Part shown: piece after piece, positions 25,638 to 32,767 of the stretch
Layout of the letters: each line of letters starts with the position of its first letter
How positions within the stretch are numbered: the stretch's first letter is position 1
Source: Hymenobacter polaris
Lineage (GTDB): Bacteria; Bacteroidota; Bacteroidia; Cytophagales; Hymenobacteraceae
DNA length: 64,000 nt
Assembly (NCBI RefSeq): GCF_012927305.1
Contig: NZ_JABBGH010000005.1
Span: forward strand, 1 to 64,000
Direction of reading: 5' to 3'
Program-made: the position numbers and the translations under genes
The notes under the pieces: model-generated
What the model saw: only the letters and a program-made list of their open reading frames with translations
What the model was told of the DNA's origin: nothing
The model's database searches: none

Positions 25638-25931
25638 ATGAAAATCTTCCAATTAGCCCTGGCCGCTGGCCTGCTTAGCTGTAGCGCTGCTTTTGCCCAA
25701 ACCACGCCCGGCACCACCGTGCCCAGCACACCAGGCCCAGCTGGCACTGCCTCGCCCAGCGCCGTGCCCAGCGGCATGGCCGCCCCCACCCCCGACCCTA
25801 AAGGCAATGTGACACCGAGCGAAGCCTTCACCAAAGGCTCGCCGAATAGCGATGCTCGCAGTGACCGCCGCATGAAGCGCAAAAAAATGAAAGACACCAT
25901 GCCGAACGGCAAGATGAAAACCAACATGTAG
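25638..25931 (+). CDS. Small exported protein with Lys/Met tail, member 3
   Basis: 97 residues. Signal peptide about 1-21 ending AAFAQ. A Pro/Thr/Ala/Gly linker (about 22-60) is followed by a basic end with SDARSDRRMKRKKMKDTM and the tail PNGKMKTNM, the same position and pattern as KTKM in members 1 and 2. A perfect long hairpin follows immediately. Function unknown. Confidence 0.75.
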   Translation: MKIFQLALAAGLLSCSAAFAQTTPGTTVPSTPGPAGTASPSAVPSGMAAPTPDPKGNVTPSEAFTKGSPNSDARSDRRMKRKKMKDTMPNGKMKTNM

Positions 25932-26027
25932 CCACCCGGCCCTAGGCCCCTTGGTACGCAAAATGGCCCGGCTCTCACGTAGAAAGCCGGGCCATTTTGC
26001 GTACCAAGGGGCCTAGGGCCGGGTGGC
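25931..26027. repeat. Perfect long inverted repeat between convergent genes
   Basis: Two arms of about 43 nt match exactly: GCCACCCGGCCCTAGGCCCC and onward pairs with the strand ending GGGGCCTAGGGCCGGGTGGC, around an 11-nt loop (CTCACGTAGAA). Each arm holds a CCTAGG. It starts one base after member 3's stop codon and ends 10 nt before the convergent gene's stop, so it can terminate both. Its length and perfection go beyond a normal terminator. Confidence 0.88.
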
Positions 26028-26036
26028 TAGCATTAG

Positions 26037-26378
26037 CTATTTGGCGCTGTGCTCCAGCAGGCCGTGGCCGTGGGCGCGTAACACATCAGCCAGCTTAAGC
26101 AGGTCGGCTTTGAGGTCGGCGGGCGCGTGGTGGCTTGCCTGGCTGGTTTGGTCACCGAGCATGGTGAGCGAGTTGCCGATGGCCGTGGCGCTGAGGCTAC
26201 CGCTGGTGAGCAGCGATTGCAAATTGCCCATCTCGCGGGCAATGTCTTGGTATTCGGGCAATCCACTTTGCAGAAACTGCTGTTGCCAGGTTTCGGTGTT
26301 GTCCATGGCCGAGCCAAGGGGTAAGCTGATCAGGCCGTTTTGCAGCCCCGAAAGGGTTGCGTGCAGAAGGTCGTTCAT
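26037..26378 (-). CDS. Small hypothetical soluble protein
   Basis: 113 residues, no signal peptide. It is predicted to be largely helical: MNDLLHATLSGLQNGL, then YQDIAREMGNLQSLLT and DLKADLLKLADVLRAHGHGL. No family was recognised. It lies 38 nt downstream of uvsE on the same strand and may share its transcript. Confidence 0.55.
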   Translation of the reverse strand: MNDLLHATLSGLQNGLISLPLGSAMDNTETWQQQFLQSGLPEYQDIAREMGNLQSLLTSGSLSATAIGNSLTMLGDQTSQASHHAPADLKADLLKLADVLRAHGHGLLEHSAK

Positions 26379-26416
26379 TGGAAGAAAAAGCTGGGTAAGA
26401 AAGAAAAGGCGTACAG

Positions 26417-27481
26417 TTACTGGGGAGGCTTGGGTGAGGACTGCTTGCTGGCGACTGCCCTAGGGCTGGCTTTGGCGGCCGGGGCCGCGGCGGGCTTGCG
26501 CGTCTTGCTATTGGGTGCCACGCGCTTGCCAGCGGCATCAAGGGTGGCGGGCACGAAGGTGGGCGGCACATAGCCGGCCGGCGCGGGCGCCAGCAGGCCC
26601 CGCGCGCGCAGCAGCTGAGCCGCCGCTACGGCGCTGGCTTCCTTGTCCTTGATTTCGAACATCATGTCCACATCCAGCCCCGCTAGGTCGTCTAGAAATT
26701 GCTCGAACAGCGCGGGCACTAGCGTATCTGTGTGCTTGCCGCGGCGCTCGTTGGGCGCCTGCGAGCTGTAGTCCATCATCAGCACGCCGTCGCGCTGGGG
26801 GTGCCAGGTGGCGGCGGCCAGGCGCAGGGCCAGGCGCATGGGTTCCCCGTGGTTAAGGCACTCGTGGTGAAAATTATCGAACAGGATGGGCACGCCCGTT
26901 TCGTCGTACAAACTCAGGCACTCGCGCAGGCTGTACAGGCGGTCGTCGTTCTCTACCACCAGGCGAGCCTTCACGGCCGCGGGCAGCAGCTGGTGAAAGG
27001 TTTCGACCCACCGGGCTAGGGCCAGGCCCTTGTCGCCGTAGGCCCCGCCGGCGTGGATTTGGAGTTTGGCCGTGCTGTCCAGCTCCATCAAATCCAGCAT
27101 CGAGCCCTGGTACACCAGCTCATTTACGCTGCGCCGCACAATGGCGGGGTCGGGCGAGTTGAGCACCACAAATTGGTCGGGATGGAAGGAAATCCGCATC
27201 CCGTTTTGCTTGATGAATTCGCCTAAGGCCCGAAACTCACTCTTAAAGTGCGTTTGCCAGGGAAAGGTGTTCACCTCGTGCGAGCCGAAGGGCACGATGT
27301 CAGACCCCATGCGGAAAAAAAGCAGGCCGTGCGCCACGTTCCACTCCAAAATGCGGCGCAGGCAGGCCAGGTTGCTGGCTACGGTTTCTATTAATCGCTC
27401 GGGCGAGTAGGAGGCCAGCCGGAAGGTGCGCGCCGCGCTGCAATCAAGCGTTTCATTCACGCAGGGATACCCAATTTTCAT
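26417..27481 (-). CDS. uvsE: UV damage endonuclease UvsE/UvdE
   Basis: 354 residues. The family N terminus MKIGYPCVNETLDCSA is followed by the TIM-barrel motifs FFRMGSDIVPFGSHEVN, GMRISFHPDQFVVLNSP, LQIHAGGAYGDKG, VVENDDRLYSL and LFDNFHHECLNHG, which supply the metal-binding His, Glu and Asp residues. It nicks DNA 5' of UV photoproducts without a glycosylase step, an alternative to UvrABC. The C-terminal 55 residues form a basic Ala/Pro/Lys-rich extension (SKTRKPAAAPAAKASPRA) that may help DNA binding. UvsE suits UV-resistant Hymenobacter-like bacteria. Confidence 0.93.
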   Translation of the reverse strand: MKIGYPCVNETLDCSAARTFRLASYSPERLIETVASNLACLRRILEWNVAHGLLFFRMGSDIVPFGSHEVNTFPWQTHFKSEFRALGEFIKQNGMRISFHPDQFVVLNSPDPAIVRRSVNELVYQGSMLDLMELDSTAKLQIHAGGAYGDKGLALARWVETFHQLLPAAVKARLVVENDDRLYSLRECLSLYDETGVPILFDNFHHECLNHGEPMRLALRLAAATWHPQRDGVLMMDYSSQAPNERRGKHTDTLVPALFEQFLDDLAGLDVDMMFEIKDKEASAVAAAQLLRARGLLAPAPAGYVPPTFVPATLDAAGKRVAPNSKTRKPAAAPAAKASPRAVASKQSSPKPPQ

Positions 27482-27540
27482 GGCTTTTCCTTACGCGCGA
27501 ATGGGCCGCCGCGTTGGGCGTGGGCGCCTAGAGAAGCTGC

Positions 27541-28239
27541 TTATTCGTAGCCCCGGTTGTCTTTAAACGACTTGTTATACTCGGCGCGTGCTTTTTGGGC
27601 TTTCTCCGCAGCTTCCTGGGCCTTTAGCTGCTCTACCTTGCGGCGCTGCTTGCCCTCGCGCGAGAACTGCTCATACAGCCAGTCCACGTTGGAGGTGGCA
27701 ATACTGGGGGCCACCACCTTGGGGCCCGTCGTATCGACGGGGAAAAGCGGCTTGGGCGGGGGGGCTTTTTTAGGAATCTTAACCACTGGTGGGGCGGGGC
27801 GCTTCATGTTGCGCAACGCCCGGTTGATGCTGGCGCGGTCGGGCCGGTCGGCCGTCACCTTCACTTCGCCCAGCTGCACTGGGTCGGGCACCAGTGAAAC
27901 CTGCACCACTAGCTGCGAGAGGCTAGTGCCCCCTAGGGCCAGCAAGTACGGCTTGAAGCCCACGGCCCGAAACAAGATAGTGTCGGTAGCCAGCGCCGTA
28001 ACCAGGAAATCACCCTGCGCGTTGGCCGCCACGCCGCTGCGGGTGCGCCGCACCTGCACGGTGGTGCCGGGCACGGGGTCGCGGCTGCCCGCTACCGATA
28101 CCGTGCCGCTTACCCGGATAGTGGGCGGCGGGCTGCCGGCCTGCCCCCAGGCCCGCGGGGCCCCTAGGGCCGCCAGCACCAGCCACCCCACTACGAAGAG
28201 CAAGCACCGGGTGGGAATAAGGGCAGAGAGTAGCTTCAC
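27541..28239 (-). CDS. Exported protein with carboxypeptidase-like regulatory domain
   Basis: 232 residues from GTG 28239 (a TTG three codons upstream is possible). The signal peptide ends near RAWGQAG. A CarboxypepD_reg-like / CNA-B beta sandwich spans about 35-120: RVSGTVSVAGSRDPVPGT, VRRTRSGVAANAQGDFLV and DTILFRAVGFKPY, the plug-like domain often found at the start of SusC/TonB proteins. It is followed by QLGEVKVTADRP and a long basic helical end rich in Lys/Glu/Ala. Such standalone proteins occur widely in Bacteroidetes; the role is unknown. Confidence 0.72.
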   Translation of the reverse strand: MKLLSALIPTRCLLFVVGWLVLAALGAPRAWGQAGSPPPTIRVSGTVSVAGSRDPVPGTTVQVRRTRSGVAANAQGDFLVTALATDTILFRAVGFKPYLLALGGTSLSQLVVQVSLVPDPVQLGEVKVTADRPDRASINRALRNMKRPAPPVVKIPKKAPPPKPLFPVDTTGPKVVAPSIATSNVDWLYEQFSREGKQRRKVEQLKAQEAAEKAQKARAEYNKSFKDNRGYE

Positions 28240-28285
28240 AAAAGACAAATACGCGGTTTAGTTAACAAAGCTGCTACCAAAAGAG

Positions 28286-28326
28286 CAAAAAAGAGCCCGC
28301 GTCGTTGCAGACGCGGGCTCTTTGCC
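28286..28326 (-). terminator. Terminator downstream of the lipoprotein gene
   Basis: AAAGAGCCCGCGTC pairs with GACGCGGGCTCTTT around a GTTGCA-type loop. On the minus strand it is followed by a T-rich run, so it ends the transcript of the gene at 28357-29076. Confidence 0.85.
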
Positions 28327-28356
28327 GGCTAGCCGGCAATTTTTGCCGCCTAGGGC

Positions 28357-29076
28357 TTACATCTTCATTTTCTCGCCGTCGGCAGTTTTCACTTTTACGT
28401 CGCCATCTTTCACCTTCACCTTGGCTCCGTTCTCCAGCTTGGTTTTCGATTTCTCCACCGTGTTGTCGGGGCCCAGCATACCATTGGCGCGCATCACTTT
28501 GCCAGCCGTAGTAGGCGTGCCGCTGCCGCTCGTGCCGCTATTCATATTGCTGCTCGACGAAGTAGACATGGAGCTGGAAGTGCTATCGGCCGAGGGCATA
28601 GTAGCCGACGAAGCAGCTGCCGTTTGGTCGGTGGTGTCGAGGTTGTTGGCCTCGTCATAGTCGTTTTGCGACGACTGGTAGGCCTGGTACTGGGCCGGCA
28701 CCAGCAGGATGGTTTGGAATTCCTGGTCGTTGGCCTTCATGTAGTCGCGTTTGGCGGTGGCCATGCCGGCCGTATCGGCCTTAAACTTGGCAATCATCTC
28801 GTCGTAGCGCTTGGCGCGGTTGTAGTAGGCCGTCTTCAGCTTGGCCAGGGTCGCGGCATCGCTAATCTTGTTTTGCGAGGCAAAGCGCGTAGCCATGCGG
28901 TCGCCGCGCGAGCGGTAGTCAGCGTCGGTGTAGGTGCGCGTGGTAGTGGTGGTAGCAGTGGCGCCGGTCGAGTCGGCGGGCGTAGTGGTGGTGGCGGTTT
29001 CGGTAGTAGAGTTCGACGAGCACGAGCTCAGCGAAAGCGCGGCAAAACCAGCCAGCAGCAGCAAGGAAGATTTCAT
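28357..29076 (-). CDS. Lipoprotein with charged beta-repeat tail, member 4
   Basis: 239 residues. Lipobox LSSC (Cys19) marks a lipoprotein. A Thr-rich linker is followed by a helical region at about 50-145 (YRSRGDRMATRFASQ, LKTAYYNRAKRYDEMI, KRDYMKANDQEFQTILL). A Ser/Thr/Met linker comes next, and the C-terminal 45 residues form alternating Lys strands with DG/NG turns: KLENGAKVKVKDGDVKVK, then TADGEKMKM. The tail resembles the Lys/Met tails of members 1-3, here with three or more turns. Unknown function; the tail may be a binding or anchoring module. Confidence 0.72.
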   Translation of the reverse strand: MKSSLLLLAGFAALSLSSCSSNSTTETATTTTPADSTGATATTTTTRTYTDADYRSRGDRMATRFASQNKISDAATLAKLKTAYYNRAKRYDEMIAKFKADTAGMATAKRDYMKANDQEFQTILLVPAQYQAYQSSQNDYDEANNLDTTDQTAAASSATMPSADSTSSSMSTSSSSNMNSGTSGSGTPTTAGKVMRANGMLGPDNTVEKSKTKLENGAKVKVKDGDVKVKTADGEKMKM

Positions 29077-29167
29077 GAGAAAGAAAAAAAGGTGATTTGG
29101 AAGATGTTAAACGCAAAATAAGCATGTGAGTTTCTGCGTTGCCGTGCCTTGCAGTTAGGCTACTGCC

Positions 29168-30412
29168 CTAGGCCCGGCGTAGCTCAATAAGGGTAATTTC
29201 GGGTAGGAAGCCTACCCGCATGGGAATGCCCAGGTAGCCCAGGCCCACGTTCACGTACAGCCGCTGCTGGCCCTGCTGGTAGGTGCCCGCCCACTGTGGG
29301 TACGAGTACTGCACGGGGCTCCACTTGAGGTGCGGCAGGTTGAGGCCGAACTGCATGCCGTGGGTGTGGCCGGCCAGCATCAGGTCAATATCTTTATAGT
29401 CAAGTACCTGCGCCTCCCAGTGCGAGGGGTCGTGCGAGAGCAGCAGCTTGAAGGGCGCGTTGCCGCTGGCGGCGTGGGCCTTGGGCAGGTTGCCGTGCTT
29501 GGGGAAGTTGGGGTGGCTGCTCCAATTCTGCACCCCCAGCACGGCAATTTCGGCATCGCCGCGCTTGATGGGGTGGGCCTCATCCAATAGCAGCCGCCAG
29601 CCAATGCGGGCGTGGTTATCTGCCAGGCGCTGCAGGTTGGCGCGCTTGGCGGCGGGGCTGGACCACTGCACGTAGTCGCCATAGTCGTGGTTGCCTAGGA
29701 TAGAGAAAATCGGGTAGCCGTGGCGCGACTTGATGCCCGCCAGCGTGGGGATGTGCGGCTCCACCTCGGTAGCAATATTGTTCACCAGGTCGCCGGTCAT
29801 CACCACCAGGTCGGCCTGCTGAGCGTTGATGAGGGCCACGGCCCGCTGCAGCGGCTCCAGCTCGCCGTTGAACGAGCCGGTATGCAAGTCGGAGATTTGC
29901 AAGATTTTGAAGCCGTCGAACTCGGCCGGCAGGTTGGGGTAGCGTAGGGTGCGGCGGCGCACCTGGTAGTCGGTTTTGCCGCGCGCCAGGCCCCAGAGCA
30001 TGGCCGCCAGCGGCACCAGCCCTAGCCCTAGGGCCAGCCGGCTCACAAACTCACTGCGGGCAATGCCGTCAGCGGTAGCTAAAGGTGGGCGGGACTGTCC
30101 GCCCAGCGCCCAGCGGCCCAGCCGGGTCAGGTCTTCGAGTAGCATGGGCACTAGCACAACCACTTTGGCCGCCAGCAAGATGAGCGGCAGGGCCGTGAGG
30201 TAGCTCTTGAGCGCCGACGGGTGCTGGCGGTTGTTGATGGCCCACATGGCCGCCGCCCACAGCCCTAGGGTGAGCACCCAATAACTTATGCCCAGGCCCC
30301 AGCGGGCGGCGTTGCTACTCAGGTTGAGTACCGTGCGCACGGCCAGGTAGCCGTACACCTCGGCCAGAATGATGAGCAGAAAAATGCCCCAGAAAAGAAG
30401 TTGACGCGCCAT
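29168..30412 (-). CDS. Membrane-anchored metallophosphoesterase (YaeI-like)
   Basis: 414 residues. Four membrane helices lie in the first 150 residues (about 4-24, 35-58, 70-90 and 122-142). The calcineurin-like phosphoesterase domain has the full motif set: ISDLHTGSF, VMTGDLVNN, LGNHDYGDY, LLLSHDPSHW and LAGHTHGMQFGL. Relatives include YaeI/YkuE, which act on lipid or UDP-sugar phosphates with two metal ions. The catalytic domain should face the periplasm or the membrane surface. Substrate not known. Confidence 0.87.
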   Translation of the reverse strand: MARQLLFWGIFLLIILAEVYGYLAVRTVLNLSSNAARWGLGISYWVLTLGLWAAAMWAINNRQHPSALKSYLTALPLILLAAKVVVLVPMLLEDLTRLGRWALGGQSRPPLATADGIARSEFVSRLALGLGLVPLAAMLWGLARGKTDYQVRRRTLRYPNLPAEFDGFKILQISDLHTGSFNGELEPLQRAVALINAQQADLVVMTGDLVNNIATEVEPHIPTLAGIKSRHGYPIFSILGNHDYGDYVQWSSPAAKRANLQRLADNHARIGWRLLLDEAHPIKRGDAEIAVLGVQNWSSHPNFPKHGNLPKAHAASGNAPFKLLLSHDPSHWEAQVLDYKDIDLMLAGHTHGMQFGLNLPHLKWSPVQYSYPQWAGTYQQGQQRLYVNVGLGYLGIPMRVGFLPEITLIELRRA

Positions 30413-30511
30413 AATGGGCAGAAGAACGGCCCGCCGGCCGTTTGGTTAGCTGGCTGGCTAACGGCTAGGCCGGGCAAATGCTTTATTTTAGCGGATATAA
30501 CTCGACAGTAT

Positions 30512-31279
30512 ATGCGTGCCACCATATCCGAACCGACTGATTTACCGCTAGAAGACGACCCGGCCGTAGGGCCCGCCCCGGCCGCCTACGTCCCGCCCAG
30601 CCTGGGCATCAAAAGCTGGGCTGAAGAGGACCGCCCCCGCGAGAAGCTGATGCAAAAAGGCCGCGCTGCCCTCAGCGACGCCGAGCTGATTGCCATTCTG
30701 CTAGGCTCGGGCACCACTAGGCTCACGGCCGTGGACGTGGGCAAGCTGATGCTGCAAGCCGTGAACGGCGACCTCAACGAGCTGGCCCGGCTCAGTATCA
30801 AGCAGCTCTGCCGCCACCCCGGCGTGGGCCCCGCCAAGGCCATTACCGTGATGGCCGCCCTGGAGCTGGGCCGCCGCCGCAAGGAAAGCGGCGCGGGCCG
30901 GCGCGTCACCATCGCCAGCTCGCGCGACATCTACCAGCTGGTGCGGCCCCAGCTGCAAGACCTGCCGCACGAGGAGTTTTGGGTGGTGCTGCTCAACCGC
31001 GCCAACGTGGTAATGCGGCAGGAGAAAATCAGCAGCGGCGGGGTGGCCGGCACCGTGGCCGACCCCAAGCTTATTTTCAAGCAGGCCCTCGAAAACCTAG
31101 CCAGCAGCCTCATTCTGGTGCACAACCACCCCAGCGGCAGCCGCCAGCCCAGCGCCGCCGACATTGGGCTCACCAAAAAGCTCAAGGAAGCCGGTAATTT
31201 CCTCGATTTGCCCGTGCTCGACCACCTCATCTACACCGACCACGGCTACTACAGCTTCGCCGACGAGGGCCTGCTGTAG
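30512..31279 (+). CDS. radC: RadC-like JAB-domain protein
   Basis: 255 residues from ATG 30512; an upstream in-frame start at 30401 would add 37 residues antisense to the phosphoesterase and is rejected. The N-terminal half has a UPF0758 helix-hairpin-helix (RPREKLMQKGRAALSDAEL, CRHPGVGPAKAITVMAAL). The C-terminal JAMM metalloprotease-like core has LVHNHPSGSRQPSAADIGLT with the metal-binding His-x-His...Asp, then DHLIYTDHGYYSFADEG. RadC was named for DNA repair, but its true function is unsettled. Confidence 0.93.
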   Translation: MRATISEPTDLPLEDDPAVGPAPAAYVPPSLGIKSWAEEDRPREKLMQKGRAALSDAELIAILLGSGTTRLTAVDVGKLMLQAVNGDLNELARLSIKQLCRHPGVGPAKAITVMAALELGRRRKESGAGRRVTIASSRDIYQLVRPQLQDLPHEEFWVVLLNRANVVMRQEKISSGGVAGTVADPKLIFKQALENLASSLILVHNHPSGSRQPSAADIGLTKKLKEAGNFLDLPVLDHLIYTDHGYYSFADEGLL

Positions 31280-31402
31280 GGACGGGTCGCACCCGCCCGC
31301 TGGTCGCGCCATTAAGTTGTATCTGGCTGTTTCGTTGCCGGACCCTAGGGCATATTTGCGGGGCAAAACCCTGCCGAAGGGCGGGAGTTACTCGCTCCAA
31401 CA

Positions 31403-32047
31403 ATGCGTAAACTATTGCTCCTAGGGCTACTGCTCGCCGTAATTGGCCTTTTCTACTACAGCTGGCAGGCCTCGCCGGACGCCACCCCGCCGCCGCTGGC
31501 GCCCAGCCCCACCTACGCCGCGCAGGTGCGCCAGGCCCGCCAGCAGAAAGACCAGGCCTTCCGCACCGACGCCGGCTCGCCCCTCGATAGCGCCCAGCGG
31601 GCGGCATTCGGCGGCCTGCGCTACTTCAAGCCCGACGAAGCCTACCGCGTGACGGCCCGCTTGGTGCGCGCCGCCGTGCCCACGCCCGAGCCCCTAGCCC
31701 TCACCAGCGCCGGCAAGCCCGATGCCTACGTACGCTACGGCACCGCCGAATTTGAGCTGGGCGGCCAGCCCCAAAAACTGCTGCTGCTGCAAAAGCAGGG
31801 CCTAGGCGGCGCCAATGAGCTGTTCGTGCCCTTCACCGACCCCACCAACGGCCAGCAGACCTACGCCGCCGGCCGCTACCTCGACCTGCCGCTGCCCGCG
31901 CCCGCTGCCACCGAGCTAACCCTGGATTTCAACGCCGCCTACAATCCCTTCTGCGCCTACAACCACCACTACAGCTGCCCCAAGCCCCCTAGTGAAAGCC
32001 GCCTGTCGGTGCCCGTGCTGGCCGGCGAGCAGCAATACCATCCCTAG
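31403..32047 (+). CDS. DUF1684 protein with N-terminal anchor
   Basis: 214 residues. An N-terminal hydrophobic helix (about 3-20) acts as anchor or signal peptide. The family features are KDQAFRTDAGSPLDSAQR, FEGLxYF-like FGGLRYFKPDEAYRV, VPFTDPTNGQQTYAAGRYLD and the highly conserved LDFNAAYNPFCAYNHHYSCP. DUF1684 function is unknown. Its TAG stop shares CTAG (32044-32047) with the stop of the convergent Uma2 gene. Confidence 0.85.
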   Translation: MRKLLLLGLLLAVIGLFYYSWQASPDATPPPLAPSPTYAAQVRQARQQKDQAFRTDAGSPLDSAQRAAFGGLRYFKPDEAYRVTARLVRAAVPTPEPLALTSAGKPDAYVRYGTAEFELGGQPQKLLLLQKQGLGGANELFVPFTDPTNGQQTYAAGRYLDLPLPAPAATELTLDFNAAYNPFCAYNHHYSCPKPPSESRLSVPVLAGEQQYHP

Positions 32048-32649
32048 GCGGCTGCCTCGCGCAGCTCGCGCAAATCCAGGGTAAAGCCCGGTAGTACGGG
32101 CTCGCCGCTCAGCTCATTATCAAATCCTTGCATCTCTTCGACTGGCTGGCCGGGGCGGTAGATGTAGGCTGTTTCCGGGCTGTCGGTCAGTAGCAAGCCG
32201 AGCTGCGCGCCGTTGGCCAGCCACTGCGCCATTTTGGCTTGGGCATCGGCCAGGCGGTCGGTAGGCGATATCACCTCCACCACAAACTCGGGGCACAGGT
32301 GCAGAAATTTGCGGCGGCTGGTCAGCGAAACATCTTCTAGCTTAGTCAGGCTTACCCACGAGGCATCGGGCGAAAGCGTGGCGCCATCGGGCAGGACGTA
32401 CCCAGCCGACGAATCGGCCACCCGGCCGAGCTTAGTCTTTTTGTTCCAGTTGCCAAGCTGGCGGGCAACCTCAAGGCTCTGGGCGCTGGATACAAAACCG
32501 GCTGGGGTCATAATGATAATTTCCCCTTGAGCAGTGCGCTCCATGCGCAGGTCGGGGTTGGCTTGGCAGAAATCAAAAAACTCGTCGTCGCTGAAGCTGG
32601 CAACGACGGCCCCGTGCAGAATCAACGGGGCTTCGGGATAGTAGCTCAT
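32044..32649 (-). CDS. Uma2-family (DUF820) putative nuclease
   Basis: 201 residues from ATG 32649; the frame stays open far upstream, but only as antisense to pheT. The restriction-endonuclease-like core has IIIMTPAGFVSS, LSPDASWVSL, then FLHLCPEFVVEVISPTDRLADAQAKM: the D..EV motif of the PD-(D/E)XK fold. The C-terminal part (EYxxxGA-like MAQWLANGAQLGLLL, then YRPGQPVEEMQG) is typical. Uma2 proteins are common, often multi-copy, and of unknown role. Confidence 0.88.
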   Translation of the reverse strand: MSYYPEAPLILHGAVVASFSDDEFFDFCQANPDLRMERTAQGEIIIMTPAGFVSSAQSLEVARQLGNWNKKTKLGRVADSSAGYVLPDGATLSPDASWVSLTKLEDVSLTSRRKFLHLCPEFVVEVISPTDRLADAQAKMAQWLANGAQLGLLLTDSPETAYIYRPGQPVEEMQGFDNELSGEPVLPGFTLDLRELREAAA

Positions 32650-32719
32650 CGCGGTTAAAGTAAAATGCTGGCTAAAGATACGCGGGGTGGTTTTGGCGGG
32701 TGGCCCACCCGCCGGCCCG

Positions 32720-32727
32720 TACCTTTG
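32720..32727 (+). promoter_or_regulatory. -7 promoter box (TACCTTTG) of pheT
   Basis: Exact TAnnTTTG located 40 nt before the ATG at 32768. It makes the longer frame from 32687 unlikely. Confidence 0.55.
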
Positions 32728-32767
32728 CCCCGTGCGGCTGGCCCCGTTTGGCGGCCGCTTCTGGCAA

